In this document: piece after piece, positions 8,777-16,211 of the stretch
Layout: every line of letters begins with the position of its first letter
How positions within the stretch are numbered: position 1 is the first letter of the stretch
NCBI GenBank assembly: GCA_022819825.1
Contig: JAJEGM010000032.1
Coordinates: 62,001 to 126,000 of the forward strand
DNA: 64,000 nt
Origin: Acidimicrobiia bacterium
Lineage (GTDB): Bacteria > Actinomycetota > Acidimicrobiia > Acidimicrobiales > Bin134
Reading direction: 5' to 3'
Notes under the pieces: generated by a model
Database searches by the model: none
What the model saw: only the letters and a program-made list of their open reading frames with translations
What the model was told of the DNA's origin: nothing
Position numbers and translations under genes: made by a program

Positions 8777-9616
8777 ATGAGCGGCCAATTGCCTGACATC
8801 TTGGAGCTCACCGAAGTCGGGGAGCGTCGCTATCACGTATTCCAGCCAGCGGAGTCGGCTGAGGGGCGCGATGTGGTGTTCAGCGGCCAGCTCATGGCCC
8901 AGATGATGATGGCGTCGGATAGGGAAGCAGGCAGCGCCAAGGACATCCGCTCCGTGCATGCCATCTTCGCCCGGGCGGGCACCTACACCCTGCCCATCGA
9001 GGTAGATGTCGACTCCATGCAGGCCGGGCGCACCTGGGCCAGCGATGCGGTCACCGCCACCCAGGGGGGCAAGCTGCTCAGCCGGGCGCTGATCTTGATG
9101 AGCACAGTGGACGACGACTTGATGCGTCACGAGCCGGCCATGCCCGATGTGCCCGGTCCCGATGGCTTGGATCCCGGCTTCGCCTTCATCTTCCCCGGCG
9201 CCGAGTGGCGGCCGGTGCCCGACGAACCGGAGATCGACGGCGTGCCGGTGGAGCGGGCCTGGCACCGCTACGAGCCGGGGGTGGAATCTCAAGCCGCCAA
9301 CCAGGGCATCGCCGGATGGGCCACCTGCGGCAACATCATCGGTTTGGCCATGCGCCCCCATCGAGACACCATCCGAATCGAGGATGCCCACCGCACCTTG
9401 TCCACCGGGGTTATCGCTCACACGCTCCACTTCTTGGACCGGTTGGACGTGTCACAGTGGCTGCTCATCCAGATGTCGGGCACCAAGGCGGCCAACGGCC
9501 GGGTCTACGGCCAAGGCGAGGTGTTCACCGCCGAAGGCCAGCTGGTGGCCACCTTCCAACAAGACTCCATGGCCAAAGCCGCCCCCGCCCCCATGGACCC
9601 CTCCCGCTCGATGTAG
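8777..9616 (+). CDS. Acyl-CoA thioesterase, TesB-like double hotdog
   Basis: A 279-residue protein matching the length of TesB-type thioesterases, which hydrolyse acyl-CoA to free acid and CoA. The N-terminal hotdog includes VFSGQLMAQMMMAS and RSVHAIFARAGTYTLPIEVDVDSMQAGRTWAS; the second half has HTLHFLDRLDVSQWLLIQM and AANGRVYGQGEVFTAEGQLVATFQQD, typical of the C-terminal hotdog. The ATG at 8777 lies 14 bases after the stop of the SDR, so the two likely form an operon. Converges with the aldehyde dehydrogenase ending at 9675. Confidence 0.85.
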   Translation: MSGQLPDILELTEVGERRYHVFQPAESAEGRDVVFSGQLMAQMMMASDREAGSAKDIRSVHAIFARAGTYTLPIEVDVDSMQAGRTWASDAVTATQGGKLLSRALILMSTVDDDLMRHEPAMPDVPGPDGLDPGFAFIFPGAEWRPVPDEPEIDGVPVERAWHRYEPGVESQAANQGIAGWATCGNIIGLAMRPHRDTIRIEDAHRTLSTGVIAHTLHFLDRLDVSQWLLIQMSGTKAANGRVYGQGEVFTAEGQLVATFQQDSMAKAAPAPMDPSRSM

Positions 9617-9674
9617 CAGCCCAGGTGCCGATTCCGAATGCACCCTTGGGACAATCAGCCACTCGGGATCCAGG

Positions 9675-11138
9675 TCAACCGATCACGAACGGGTCGCGGG
9701 TGGCGCCGGTTAGCTCTATCCAGACGGTTTTGGTTTGGAGGAAGCCGTCGAGGGCTTCGAGGCCGTTGTCCCGCCCGTAGCCTGATTGTTTGAAGCCGCC
9801 GAAGGGGGCCATGTAGCTCACGTTGCGGTAGGTGTTGATCCACACCGTGCCCACTCGGAGTGCTCTCGACACTCGGTGGGCCCGGCGGATGTCGTTGGTC
9901 CAGATGCCCGCGGCCAGCCCGTAGTCGCTGTCGTTGGCCAGCTTCACCACTTCGTCCTCGTCTTCGAAGTCGAGCACGGCCAGCACGGGGCCGAACACTT
10001 CCTCGCGGACGATGGTGGACTGGTTGGTCACCCCGGTGATCACGGTGGGGCGTACGAACCGCCCGCCGAGGTCGGGGTCGACCACACCGCCGGCGGCAAT
10101 GGTGGCGCCCTCTGAGCGGGCTTGGGCGATCATGGCCAGGATCCGGTCTCGCTGGGCGTCAGACGCCGACGGCCCCATTTCGGTGGCAGTATCGGCGGGA
10201 TCGCCTAGCACCAGTTCGTTGGCCCGGGCTACCACCCGTCCGACCACCTCATCAGCAATGTCTCGGTGGATGTAGGCCCTAGACCCTGCAATGCAGGTCT
10301 GTCCGCTGGCCGCGAAGATCCCGGCCAAGAGCCCATTGGTCACTGCCTCGGGATCGGCGTCGGCGAAGATGATCTGGGGTGACTTGCCGCCCAGTTCCAG
10401 CACCGTGGGGGTTAGGTTGTCGGCCGCGGCCCGGGCCACGTGCTTGGCGGTGGCCCCGCCGCCGGTGAAGGTGATCTTGTCTATGTCGGGATGGGAGGTA
10501 ATGGCTGCTCCCACCTTGGCTCCGCCGGTCACCACGTTGATGACGCCGGGGGGGAACCCGGCCTCGGCGGTTCGCTCGGCCAGCATCAGCGCGGTCACCG
10601 GGGTGATGTCCGATGGCTTGACAACAGCGGTACACCCGGCGGCCAGCAGCGGGGCGAGCTTCCAGGTGAGAAGGGCCAATGGCGAGTTCCACGGGATGAT
10701 GGCTCCCACCACCCCGATGGGCTCGCGCTCGGTGTACACCAAGAAGTTGGGCGACGGGCTGGGAAGCTGCTCGCCGCCGATCTTGTCGGCCATTCCGGCG
10801 AAGAAGTCGTAGTAGCCCTGCAAGCCTTTGGCCTGGGCTGACGTCTCGCGGATGATCTTGCCGTTGTCCCGGGTCTCGACCTGGCCCAACAGCTCGGCAT
10901 CTCGGGTCAGAAGCTCACCGAGGCGGCGCATCAACTGGGCTCGCTCAGTGGCGGCCATGGTGGCCCAGGGGCCGTCGGTGAACGCCCGCCGAGCCGCCCG
11001 GACGGCGTCGTCCACCGCAGCGGGGTCGTCGGCCACCTCGGCCCAGGGCTCGCCAGAAAACGGGTTGGTCGTGGCCATGCGCCTGCCGTTGGGAGGAGGA
11101 GCGAACCCCCCGTCAATCCAGTTGTCGTAGATGTCCAT
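9675..11138 (-). CDS. Aldehyde dehydrogenase family protein
   Basis: A 487-residue NAD(P)-dependent aldehyde dehydrogenase, full length for the family. It carries the catalytic-Glu motif LELGGKSPQ, the nucleophile motif GQTCIAG, the coenzyme loop FTGGGATAK and the C-terminal PFGGFKQSGYGRDNG. GGAGGA sits six bases before the ATG at 11138; a longer reading upstream of it looks spurious. It is divergent from the PuuD-like amidotransferase at 11219, a pairing that recalls gamma-glutamylated putrescine breakdown (PuuC with PuuD), but no gamma-glutamylputrescine synthetase is in the window. Betaine-aldehyde or semialdehyde substrates are equally possible. Confidence 0.92.
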   Translation of the reverse strand: MDIYDNWIDGGFAPPPNGRRMATTNPFSGEPWAEVADDPAAVDDAVRAARRAFTDGPWATMAATERAQLMRRLGELLTRDAELLGQVETRDNGKIIRETSAQAKGLQGYYDFFAGMADKIGGEQLPSPSPNFLVYTEREPIGVVGAIIPWNSPLALLTWKLAPLLAAGCTAVVKPSDITPVTALMLAERTAEAGFPPGVINVVTGGAKVGAAITSHPDIDKITFTGGGATAKHVARAAADNLTPTVLELGGKSPQIIFADADPEAVTNGLLAGIFAASGQTCIAGSRAYIHRDIADEVVGRVVARANELVLGDPADTATEMGPSASDAQRDRILAMIAQARSEGATIAAGGVVDPDLGGRFVRPTVITGVTNQSTIVREEVFGPVLAVLDFEDEDEVVKLANDSDYGLAAGIWTNDIRRAHRVSRALRVGTVWINTYRNVSYMAPFGGFKQSGYGRDNGLEALDGFLQTKTVWIELTGATRDPFVIG

Positions 11139-11218
11139 CAGCGTTCCTCCTCCACTCCAGCAGCCACCGCAAACCAAACTAACGTTCGCAGCGAGAGCGT
11201 TTGGAAGCGAACAATTCG

Positions 11219-11926
11219 GTGACCACAAAACTCCCATTGATAGGACTGCCCGGCCGGCGCAAGCAGGCATCGGAGATCAGCGGCTTTCCCGAAGCGATGG
11301 CCAAGAGCGATGTCGATCTGTACATGGCCGATTACGCCCGCGGCGTCATTGAAGCCGGCGGCATCCCGGTTCACATCCCTATAGACGTCGACCCCACAGC
11401 GGTGGGAGAGCGGCTCGATGGGATCGTCCTCTCCGGGGGAACCGACGTCGACCCGATCCTCTATGGGGCCGATCCCGATCCCGAGCTGTTGCCCCTCGAG
11501 CCCGAGCGCGACGATCTAGAGCTGGCGTTGCTCTCTGCCGCCCTCGATGCCGAAGTCCCGGTGCTTGGCATCTGCCGGGGCATCCAAGTGCTCAACGTCC
11601 ACCAGGGCGGCACGCTGCACCAGCACGTGCCCGAACACGGCCGCTTCGACTTGCCCATCGATTCCACCATCCACCAGGTGAGTTTTGCCGAGGGCTCCAC
11701 ACTGCATGAGCTGTACGGCCCCTCAGCCCAGGTGAACAGCCTCCATCACCAAACGGTGGCCGATCTGGGCCATGATCTCACCGTCACCGCCCGAGCCGAC
11801 GACGGCACCATCGAGGGCGTGGAGATGGGCGATCACGTGGTCGCCGTCCAATGGCACCCCGAGATGATGCCCACCCGCCCCACCGACCCCATCTTCGGGT
11901 GGCTGGTTGAGCGGGCCTCCCGCTAG
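11219..11926 (+). CDS. Class I glutamine amidotransferase / gamma-glutamyl-GABA hydrolase-like (peptidase C26)
   Basis: A 235-residue protein of the PuuD family, which cleaves gamma-glutamyl amides such as gamma-glutamyl-GABA. It shows the family order GRRKQ near the N-terminus, DGIVLSGGTDVDPILYG, the nucleophile elbow GICRGIQVLN, HHQTV and the QWHPE of the Cys-His-Glu triad. The GTG at 11219 is taken as start; a TTG at 11201 is the alternative and neither has a strong ribosome site. It diverges from an aldehyde dehydrogenase, consistent with a polyamine-related role. Its TAG overlaps the stop of the convergent methyltransferase within the palindrome CTAG. Confidence 0.87.
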   Translation: MTTKLPLIGLPGRRKQASEISGFPEAMAKSDVDLYMADYARGVIEAGGIPVHIPIDVDPTAVGERLDGIVLSGGTDVDPILYGADPDPELLPLEPERDDLELALLSAALDAEVPVLGICRGIQVLNVHQGGTLHQHVPEHGRFDLPIDSTIHQVSFAEGSTLHELYGPSAQVNSLHHQTVADLGHDLTVTARADDGTIEGVEMGDHVVAVQWHPEMMPTRPTDPIFGWLVERASR

Positions 11927-12948
11927 CCGGGCTTGCGGGCGAGGAAGAAGTACGCCGGGGTGAAGATGCCGAGCTTGCCTGCTTCGGCCAGGCCCTCGGC
12001 GCCTATGTTCAGGGTTTCCGACACGCGAACTGCTCCTTGCGGCACGACGCGAAGCGCTTCGAGCACCCGTAGCGACTGGGTGGTCATCCAGCGACCTATG
12101 GCCGACGCGCGCAGTCCCGTCAGAGAGAATCCCGGGCTTACCAGGGGTTGATACCAGGGGATTGACGGGCCGGCTGGAATCGCGAGGTCCCTTGTTTCCA
12201 ATATCTCGAATCCCACCGACTTGAGCGCATTGTCAACGGTTGGTAGGTCGTCCAGGTCAGTCAGCCCGGTTCCCAACAGGAGGTTGTTCTTGATCTTGAG
12301 GTGGAGGGGATTCTCAGCGTCGAAGCGATCAGTTAGACACCATTCGTGAGCGGCGAAGCACTGGCCGGGCTTCAGCAATCGGAAGGCCTCGCCATAGATG
12401 CTCTCTTTGTCGGGGGCGCAGCAGGTGGCCTCAATGCCGTAGACCGCGTCGAACGACTCGTCAGGGGCATCGACGTTCAAGAAGTCGCAGTGCAGGAAAT
12501 CGGCCAGATGGGTGAGCTTCGCCTCTTCCGCCAGCTTCCGGGCGCGTTCCAATTGGTAGGCGTTGCTGTTCACGCCGACGACCTTGGCCCCGGAGAAACG
12601 GGCGATCTCCAATAGCGGGCCGCCGATGCCGCAACCGAGGTCGGCCACGACCATCCCAGGCCGCAACTCGAGCTTGTGGGCCAAGAAGTGCTCGTGGCGT
12701 CTGATGGAAGCCTCCAAGCTCTCCCCGGCCACTCGGGGGGCAAAGTGAAAAGACCTGCCCCATCCGTACTCGTAGAAGTCCGTGGCCACGTCGTAATAGA
12801 GGTTGTTGAACTCTTCGTGGTCGTCTTCCCCGCTGTCTGAATTGCTGTTCTTGAGCTGCCTGAATCGGCGCTCGTATTCGCGAATAGTCGGGTCGACGGC
12901 TTCCGTGCTTCCTGGCTTCTTCAAAATGTTGGCGAGCTTGTCAGACAT
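11923..12948 (-). CDS. Sterol C-24 methyltransferase-like (ERG6/SMT family) SAM methyltransferase
   Basis: A 341-residue protein that follows eukaryotic ERG6/SMT almost end to end. It keeps the SMT-specific segment YEYGWGRSFHF (59-69), GES..ASI.RHEH.LA (75-90), SAM motif I DLGCGIGGP (103-111), the EIARF and VGVNSNAYQ stretch (114-132), IEATCCAP (172-179), LLKPG (191-195), EWCLTD (202-207), IPWYQPL (263-269) and the tail FTPAYFFLARKP (329-340). In SMT enzymes these residues bind SAM and the sterol and transfer methyl to C-24 of the sterol side chain. The generic bacterial homologues (tocopherol or UbiE types) lack YEYGWG and the C-terminal sterol methyltransferase region. GGGG precedes the ATG. 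Bacterial members are rare, mostly from uncultured lineages. Whether the substrate is self-made or taken up is unknown: no squalene cyclase or epoxidase is in this window. Confidence 0.88.
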   Translation of the reverse strand: MSDKLANILKKPGSTEAVDPTIREYERRFRQLKNSNSDSGEDDHEEFNNLYYDVATDFYEYGWGRSFHFAPRVAGESLEASIRRHEHFLAHKLELRPGMVVADLGCGIGGPLLEIARFSGAKVVGVNSNAYQLERARKLAEEAKLTHLADFLHCDFLNVDAPDESFDAVYGIEATCCAPDKESIYGEAFRLLKPGQCFAAHEWCLTDRFDAENPLHLKIKNNLLLGTGLTDLDDLPTVDNALKSVGFEILETRDLAIPAGPSIPWYQPLVSPGFSLTGLRASAIGRWMTTQSLRVLEALRVVPQGAVRVSETLNIGAEGLAEAGKLGIFTPAYFFLARKPG

Positions 12949-12979
12949 TGAGCCCCTTCAAATTCGGCTTCGACAGCAC

Positions 12980-12993
12980 GGGCGCTTCCGCCC
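12980..12993. terminator. Short GC hairpin between the small HTH gene and the SMT-like gene
   Basis: GGGCG and CGCCC flank a CTTC loop, in the 105-bp gap after the 84-residue ORF and before the SMT-like gene, both leftward. It could end transcription of the small operon or lie in the leader of the SMT gene. There is no T tract and the stem is short, so this is weak. Confidence 0.3.
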
Positions 12994-13053
12994 ACAACGA
13001 CGAGCCAGCATACTGACGTGTCTGCGGCAGCGACTATTGGCTGCTGTCTAGGC

Positions 13054-13308
13054 CTAGGCCCGATCGGATTCGACGATGGCGGTCACCGTCTTGCGGCCGA
13101 GTCCCGAAGCCTCGGCGAGTTGTCGGAGCGAGGCCCCAACGCGATGGGCCACCCGAATCATGTCGTCCCGGATTGCCATCTCCCTGTGAGCCCGATCTGC
13201 GCTAAGGCCAACCACAGCTAGTGCGGCACCAACTTCGTCTTCAAGACCGCCTCGGTACTTGTCCATCAAGGCATCAGCTGCGGACACATCTACATCGCGA
13301 TAGCTCAT
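13054..13308 (-). CDS. Small HTH-like protein, hypothetical
   Basis: An 84-residue protein whose C-terminal part, SLRQLAEASGLGRKTVTAIV (about 60-79), reads as a helix-turn-helix of the kind found in Xre or resolvase-like DNA-binding proteins. The N-terminal part is charged and helical. The ATG at 13308 overlaps the stop of the upstream small gene as ATGA and follows GGGGAG. With its partner it forms a two-gene module behind a palindrome-rich region, an arrangement that resembles toxin-antitoxin or other self-regulated pairs, but no toxin fold is recognised. Function not assigned. Confidence 0.6.
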   Translation of the reverse strand: MSYRDVDVSAADALMDKYRGGLEDEVGAALAVVGLSADRAHREMAIRDDMIRVAHRVGASLRQLAEASGLGRKTVTAIVESDRA

Positions 13309-13466
13309 GATTGCTCCCCTAGTCCGTCGGCCAGCTTGTCTCGAATCGACATCAACATCGGAATGCGCGGTGACAAATCGCCAGCTGCCTCGGCATTGTT
13401 GAGGTGGGCGAGGACCATCCCCATCAGCTCCAAGGCTTCGATTCGCTCAAGCTCAAGGTGAACCAC
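13305..13466 (-). CDS. Small hypothetical protein, partner of the HTH gene
   Basis: About 53 residues, starting VHLELERIEALELMGMVLAH and ending MSIRDKLADGLGEQS; mainly helical, without a known motif. The frame stays open upstream to a TTG at 13505 (66 residues), which would run through the palindromes and into the SnoaL-like gene, so the GTG at 13466 just after the repeats is preferred. The stop overlaps the ATG of the HTH gene by four bases, implying coupled translation. Existence is supported by that overlap and by the control-like repeats; the function is unknown. Confidence 0.5.
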   Translation of the reverse strand: MVHLELERIEALELMGMVLAHLNNAEAAGDLSPRIPMLMSIRDKLADGLGEQS

Positions 13467-13503
13467 TGGTCCAATTCTAACCACTAGTGGTCCTATCCGG
13501 ACC
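13461..13503. promoter_or_regulatory. Palindrome-rich operator-like region of the small HTH module
   Basis: Within 43 bp lie the 12-bp perfect palindrome ACCACTAGTGGT (13480-13491), the inverted pair GGTCC/GGACC (13489-13493, 13499-13503) and the repeated words AACCACTGGTCC (13461-13472) and AACCACTAGTGGTCC (13479-13493). The block lies directly before the preferred start of the 53-residue gene and inside the last codons of the SnoaL-like gene. This is the layout of an autoregulatory operator; the HTH protein is the obvious candidate binder. Confidence 0.5.
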
Positions 13504-13923
13504 AAATTTGAAGCCGGTGAAGTCGCCGGACATGTCGGGCGGGCCGTAGTAGATGCGGTGGAGGGCGCGGCGGGCGAACTTCCACTCGCCTTCTTCCTGG
13601 CAGTATTCGTCGTCGTAGTAGCCGTACATGGTCATGGGGCCTTCGTCGGGGCGCTTGAAGTGCTCGATCACGTACCAGCGCCCCGTGCCGGTACCGGCAT
13701 TTTCATCAAGATCGGCCCAGCCGTTGAGGTAGGCGTGGATCACTCCATCGAGACGGGCCAGCATCCCCTTCCAAGACGTTGCGATCTCATCCCGACCGCT
13801 CTTGGTCATCGGGCCCATCTCCCAAACTGCATCGGTGGCCCAGGTGGCCGCCCACTGATCGGCGTCGAAACGGCACACCGCGTCGGAATAACGGGCTAAC
13901 AGGGTTCTGATCTCTTCTGACAT
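13477..13923 (-). CDS. SnoaL-like (NTF2-fold) protein
   Basis: A 148-residue NTF2-fold protein of the SnoaL/limonene-epoxide hydrolase/ketosteroid isomerase superfamily. It shows the family beginning EIRTLLARYSDAVCRFDADQWAATWATDAVWEMG and the later strand pattern GRWYVIEHF and YYDDEYCQEEGEWKFARR. GGAAGGGC lies just before the ATG at 13923. Its last 10 codons overlap the palindromes that seem to control the next small operon. It diverges from the VOC gene at 14054 over 130 bp. The fold is clear, but the reaction (isomerase, dehydratase, hydrolase or a non-enzymatic role) is not. Confidence 0.82.
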   Translation of the reverse strand: MSEEIRTLLARYSDAVCRFDADQWAATWATDAVWEMGPMTKSGRDEIATSWKGMLARLDGVIHAYLNGWADLDENAGTGTGRWYVIEHFKRPDEGPMTMYGYYDDEYCQEEGEWKFARRALHRIYYGPPDMSGDFTGFKFGPDRTTSG

Positions 13924-14053
13924 GGCGCCCTTCCCGACGGTCCTGTGGTCTGGCGCCAAGATAATTCAGCACGTTCAATGGGGAAGGATGCTTGTCGAAG
14001 CAAGGCCTTGCCCGACGGTACGCTCCGCGTATGGCTATCGGGAAAATAGAACC

Positions 14054-14560
14054 ATGATCAACGGGGTCCACCACATCGCATTGTCCACCGGGAACCTGGT
14101 CCGGATGCGGGAGTTCTACACCGAGGTACTCGGATTCGAGGTGGCGGATGAGAGGGGCTGGACCGATAACAAAATCATCGACAGCATCGTTGGGCTGGAG
14201 AATTCGGCGGCCAGCAGTTTGATATTGCGGGCCGGCAATCTGTTCATTGAAATCTTCGAGTTTCACGAGCCGATCGGGGCTTCCTCCGACCCTGACCGGC
14301 CAGTTTGCGACCACGGCTATACCCACTTCGCCCTCAACGTGACCGACATCGACGCTGAGTACGAGCGGCTACAGGCCGCCGGAATGCGCTTCCACCGGCC
14401 GCCGCCCACAAAGGAGGAACTGGGCGAGCGAGGGGAGAAGCTGCAACTGCGGGCAACTTACGGGCGCGACCCCGACGGCAACGTGATCGAAATCCAAGAA
14501 GTGCTCGACCCCGACATGCCGTTTGCCATGCACAAAGCTGGATTCCGCCAAGAGGCCTAA
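14054..14560 (+). CDS. VOC (glyoxalase/dioxygenase fold) protein
   Basis: A 168-residue metal-binding VOC protein with two beta-alpha-beta-beta-beta modules. Module 1 begins VHHIALSTGNLVRMREFYTEVLGFEV; module 2 has GYTHFALNVTDIDAEYERL and ends RDPDGNVIEIQEV, supplying the usual His and Glu metal ligands. Families with this layout include glyoxalase I, methylmalonyl-CoA epimerase and extradiol dioxygenases; size favours a single-subunit lyase or epimerase. The ATG at 14054 matches the family start, so the longer frame upstream is discarded. It diverges from the SnoaL-like gene and its stop overlaps that of the convergent double-DABB gene. Confidence 0.85.
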   Translation: MINGVHHIALSTGNLVRMREFYTEVLGFEVADERGWTDNKIIDSIVGLENSAASSLILRAGNLFIEIFEFHEPIGASSDPDRPVCDHGYTHFALNVTDIDAEYERLQAAGMRFHRPPPTKEELGERGEKLQLRATYGRDPDGNVIEIQEVLDPDMPFAMHKAGFRQEA

Positions 14561-15315
14561 CCGGAATACTCGGCCCGTTCGCCGAATGGGGTGTAGCGCC
14601 AGGCGATGATCTCGTCGTAGTCCATGGCGCCGTCGGGGAAGACGGTGAAGTTCTTCCGCTGCTCCTCTAGGGCTGGCTTGGCCTCGGCGTACGGCGAGCC
14701 CACTTCGTACACAACGAGGTGCTGAAACGGCATGCCGTTGGGGCCGATCTCGCCGTGGTCGATGGCCCATCGGGGAGTGAGGGTGTTGGCAGCGGCCCAG
14801 TAGCGCCGCCCGGTGAGGAAGCCAGGGGTCGCCATTACTTCCCGGTAGTGGATGGTGTACCAGTGCTCGAACCACTCGAGGTTGCCCTTGGTGGGATTGG
14901 CCAGCGATATCCCAAGATGGTCAACCTCACCGGGGCTGGCCGAGCCGATCTGCGCGCTGGTCTGGGTGAATGCCCAACTGGCCACCGTGTCGTGGTCGAG
15001 GCTGTCGCCGGGCCGAATGGAGTAGTCGTCTTTGGTGGTGATCGCCTGGACAACTTGGGGCAGGTCGCCCTCGATCTCATACACGGCCAAGAACTCGAAT
15101 GGCATCGGCAGATCGCTGCGGTCGGCGTGGGTGCGCATCCACCCGGGCGTCAGGGTGTCGGCGTCGGGGCTCATCCGGTACCGCCGCCCTCTAACCACCC
15201 CATCGCATGACACGACCTCGTGGAGATGGACTTCGTGCCATTGGTGATACCGGGCCTCCTGGCCGATCACCGGGTTGGTGAAGGTCAGCAACACGTGGCG
15301 GTCGGAGGAGTCCAC
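14557..15315 (-). CDS. Tandem dimeric alpha/beta-barrel (EthD/DABB-like) protein
   Basis: About 252 residues containing two copies of one ferredoxin-like domain. Copy 1 has FTNPVIGQEARYHQWHEVHLHEVVSCDGVVRGRRYRMS; copy 2 has LANPTKGNLEWFEHWYTIHYREVMATPGFLTGRRYWAA, so the motif x-NP-x(8)-W/Y-x2-H-x(4)-E-V-x(9)-GRRY is repeated. Proteins of the EthD/DABB group are small monooxygenases, decarboxylases or stress proteins that normally dimerise; this one would form the barrel inside one chain. The start is uncertain: the GTG at 15315 is used, a TTG at 15324 is possible, and no clear ribosome site is seen. Its stop overlaps that of the VOC gene. Confidence 0.7.
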   Translation of the reverse strand: MDSSDRHVLLTFTNPVIGQEARYHQWHEVHLHEVVSCDGVVRGRRYRMSPDADTLTPGWMRTHADRSDLPMPFEFLAVYEIEGDLPQVVQAITTKDDYSIRPGDSLDHDTVASWAFTQTSAQIGSASPGEVDHLGISLANPTKGNLEWFEHWYTIHYREVMATPGFLTGRRYWAAANTLTPRWAIDHGEIGPNGMPFQHLVVYEVGSPYAEAKPALEEQRKNFTVFPDGAMDYDEIIAWRYTPFGERAEYSG

Positions 15316-15341
15316 AACCCACAACGGTACGCTGATCGCAG

Positions 15342-16112
15342 ATGGTCTTCTGGGTGACTGCGGCGGTGATCGCCGGGATGATGCTGGCGGTGTGGGCAAT
15401 CAGCGTGGCGATTCGAGACGCCGGCATCGTCGACATCTTGTGGGGCTTCGGCTTTGTTGTTGTGGCCTGGGTGAGCCTGCTGGTCACCGACGGACACGGC
15501 GTGCGGGCTGCCCTGTTGGTGGCCATGGCCACCACGTGGGGGCTTCGCCTAGCCATCCATCTGGCGTTTCGCAACATCGGCGCAGAAGAGGACTTCCGCT
15601 ACCAGTCCATGCGCCGCCGAGCCGGCGACCGCTTCTGGCTCACCAGCCTGCTGCGGGTGTTCGGGTTGCAAGCGGCGGCCATGTGGGTGATGTCGCTTCC
15701 TCTCATGATCGGCATCAGCGACGCCGATCGAGGTTGGAGTGCACTGTGGGTGATCGGCGCGGTGGTGTTCCTGATCGGCTTCGGCTTCGAGGCCATAGGC
15801 GACTGGCAGCTCGCCCGGTTCAAGGCCGATCCGGCCAACGCGGGGAAGCTGATGGATCGAGGCCTGTGGCGCTACAGCCGCCACCCCAACTACTTCGGCG
15901 ACGCCACTGCCTGGTGGGGCATCGGTTTGGTGGCCGCCTCCACGCCAATCGGGATCGTGGGCCTGATCGCACCGGCGATGATCACCTGGATCCTGGTCAA
16001 AGTGTCCGGCGTGCCCATGGTGGAGCACCGTATGAAGAGGAAGCGCCCCGGCTACGACGAGTACATCCTGCGAACCAGCGCCTTCCTGCCTCGCCGCCCC
16101 AAACCGCTATAG
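15342..16112 (+). CDS. DUF1295 membrane protein (steroid 5-alpha-reductase C-terminal fold)
   Basis: A 256-residue integral membrane protein with about six or seven hydrophobic segments. It carries the DUF1295 hallmark GLWRYSRHPNYFGDATAWWGIGL in the C-terminal half, shared with steroid 5-alpha-reductases, sterol C14/C24 reductases and isoprenylcysteine methyltransferases, where it helps bind NADPH or SAM. An early motif, LRLAIHLAFRNIGAEEDFRYQSMRRRAGDRF, is also typical of DUF1295. These proteins are often of unknown substrate. Its position 2.4 kb from the SMT-like gene makes a sterol or lipid double-bond reductase worth considering, though they are not in one operon. Confidence 0.85.
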   Translation: MVFWVTAAVIAGMMLAVWAISVAIRDAGIVDILWGFGFVVVAWVSLLVTDGHGVRAALLVAMATTWGLRLAIHLAFRNIGAEEDFRYQSMRRRAGDRFWLTSLLRVFGLQAAAMWVMSLPLMIGISDADRGWSALWVIGAVVFLIGFGFEAIGDWQLARFKADPANAGKLMDRGLWRYSRHPNYFGDATAWWGIGLVAASTPIGIVGLIAPAMITWILVKVSGVPMVEHRMKRKRPGYDEYILRTSAFLPRRPKPL

Positions 16113-16211
16113 GCCGGGAACTTGAGCAGGCAGTTACCACGTCTTATCTAAAGAGGTTGAGCCAAGAGGCGTAGACCCAGCCGTAGACTTCCTCAAGAGC
16201 GAGGTTCGCCG

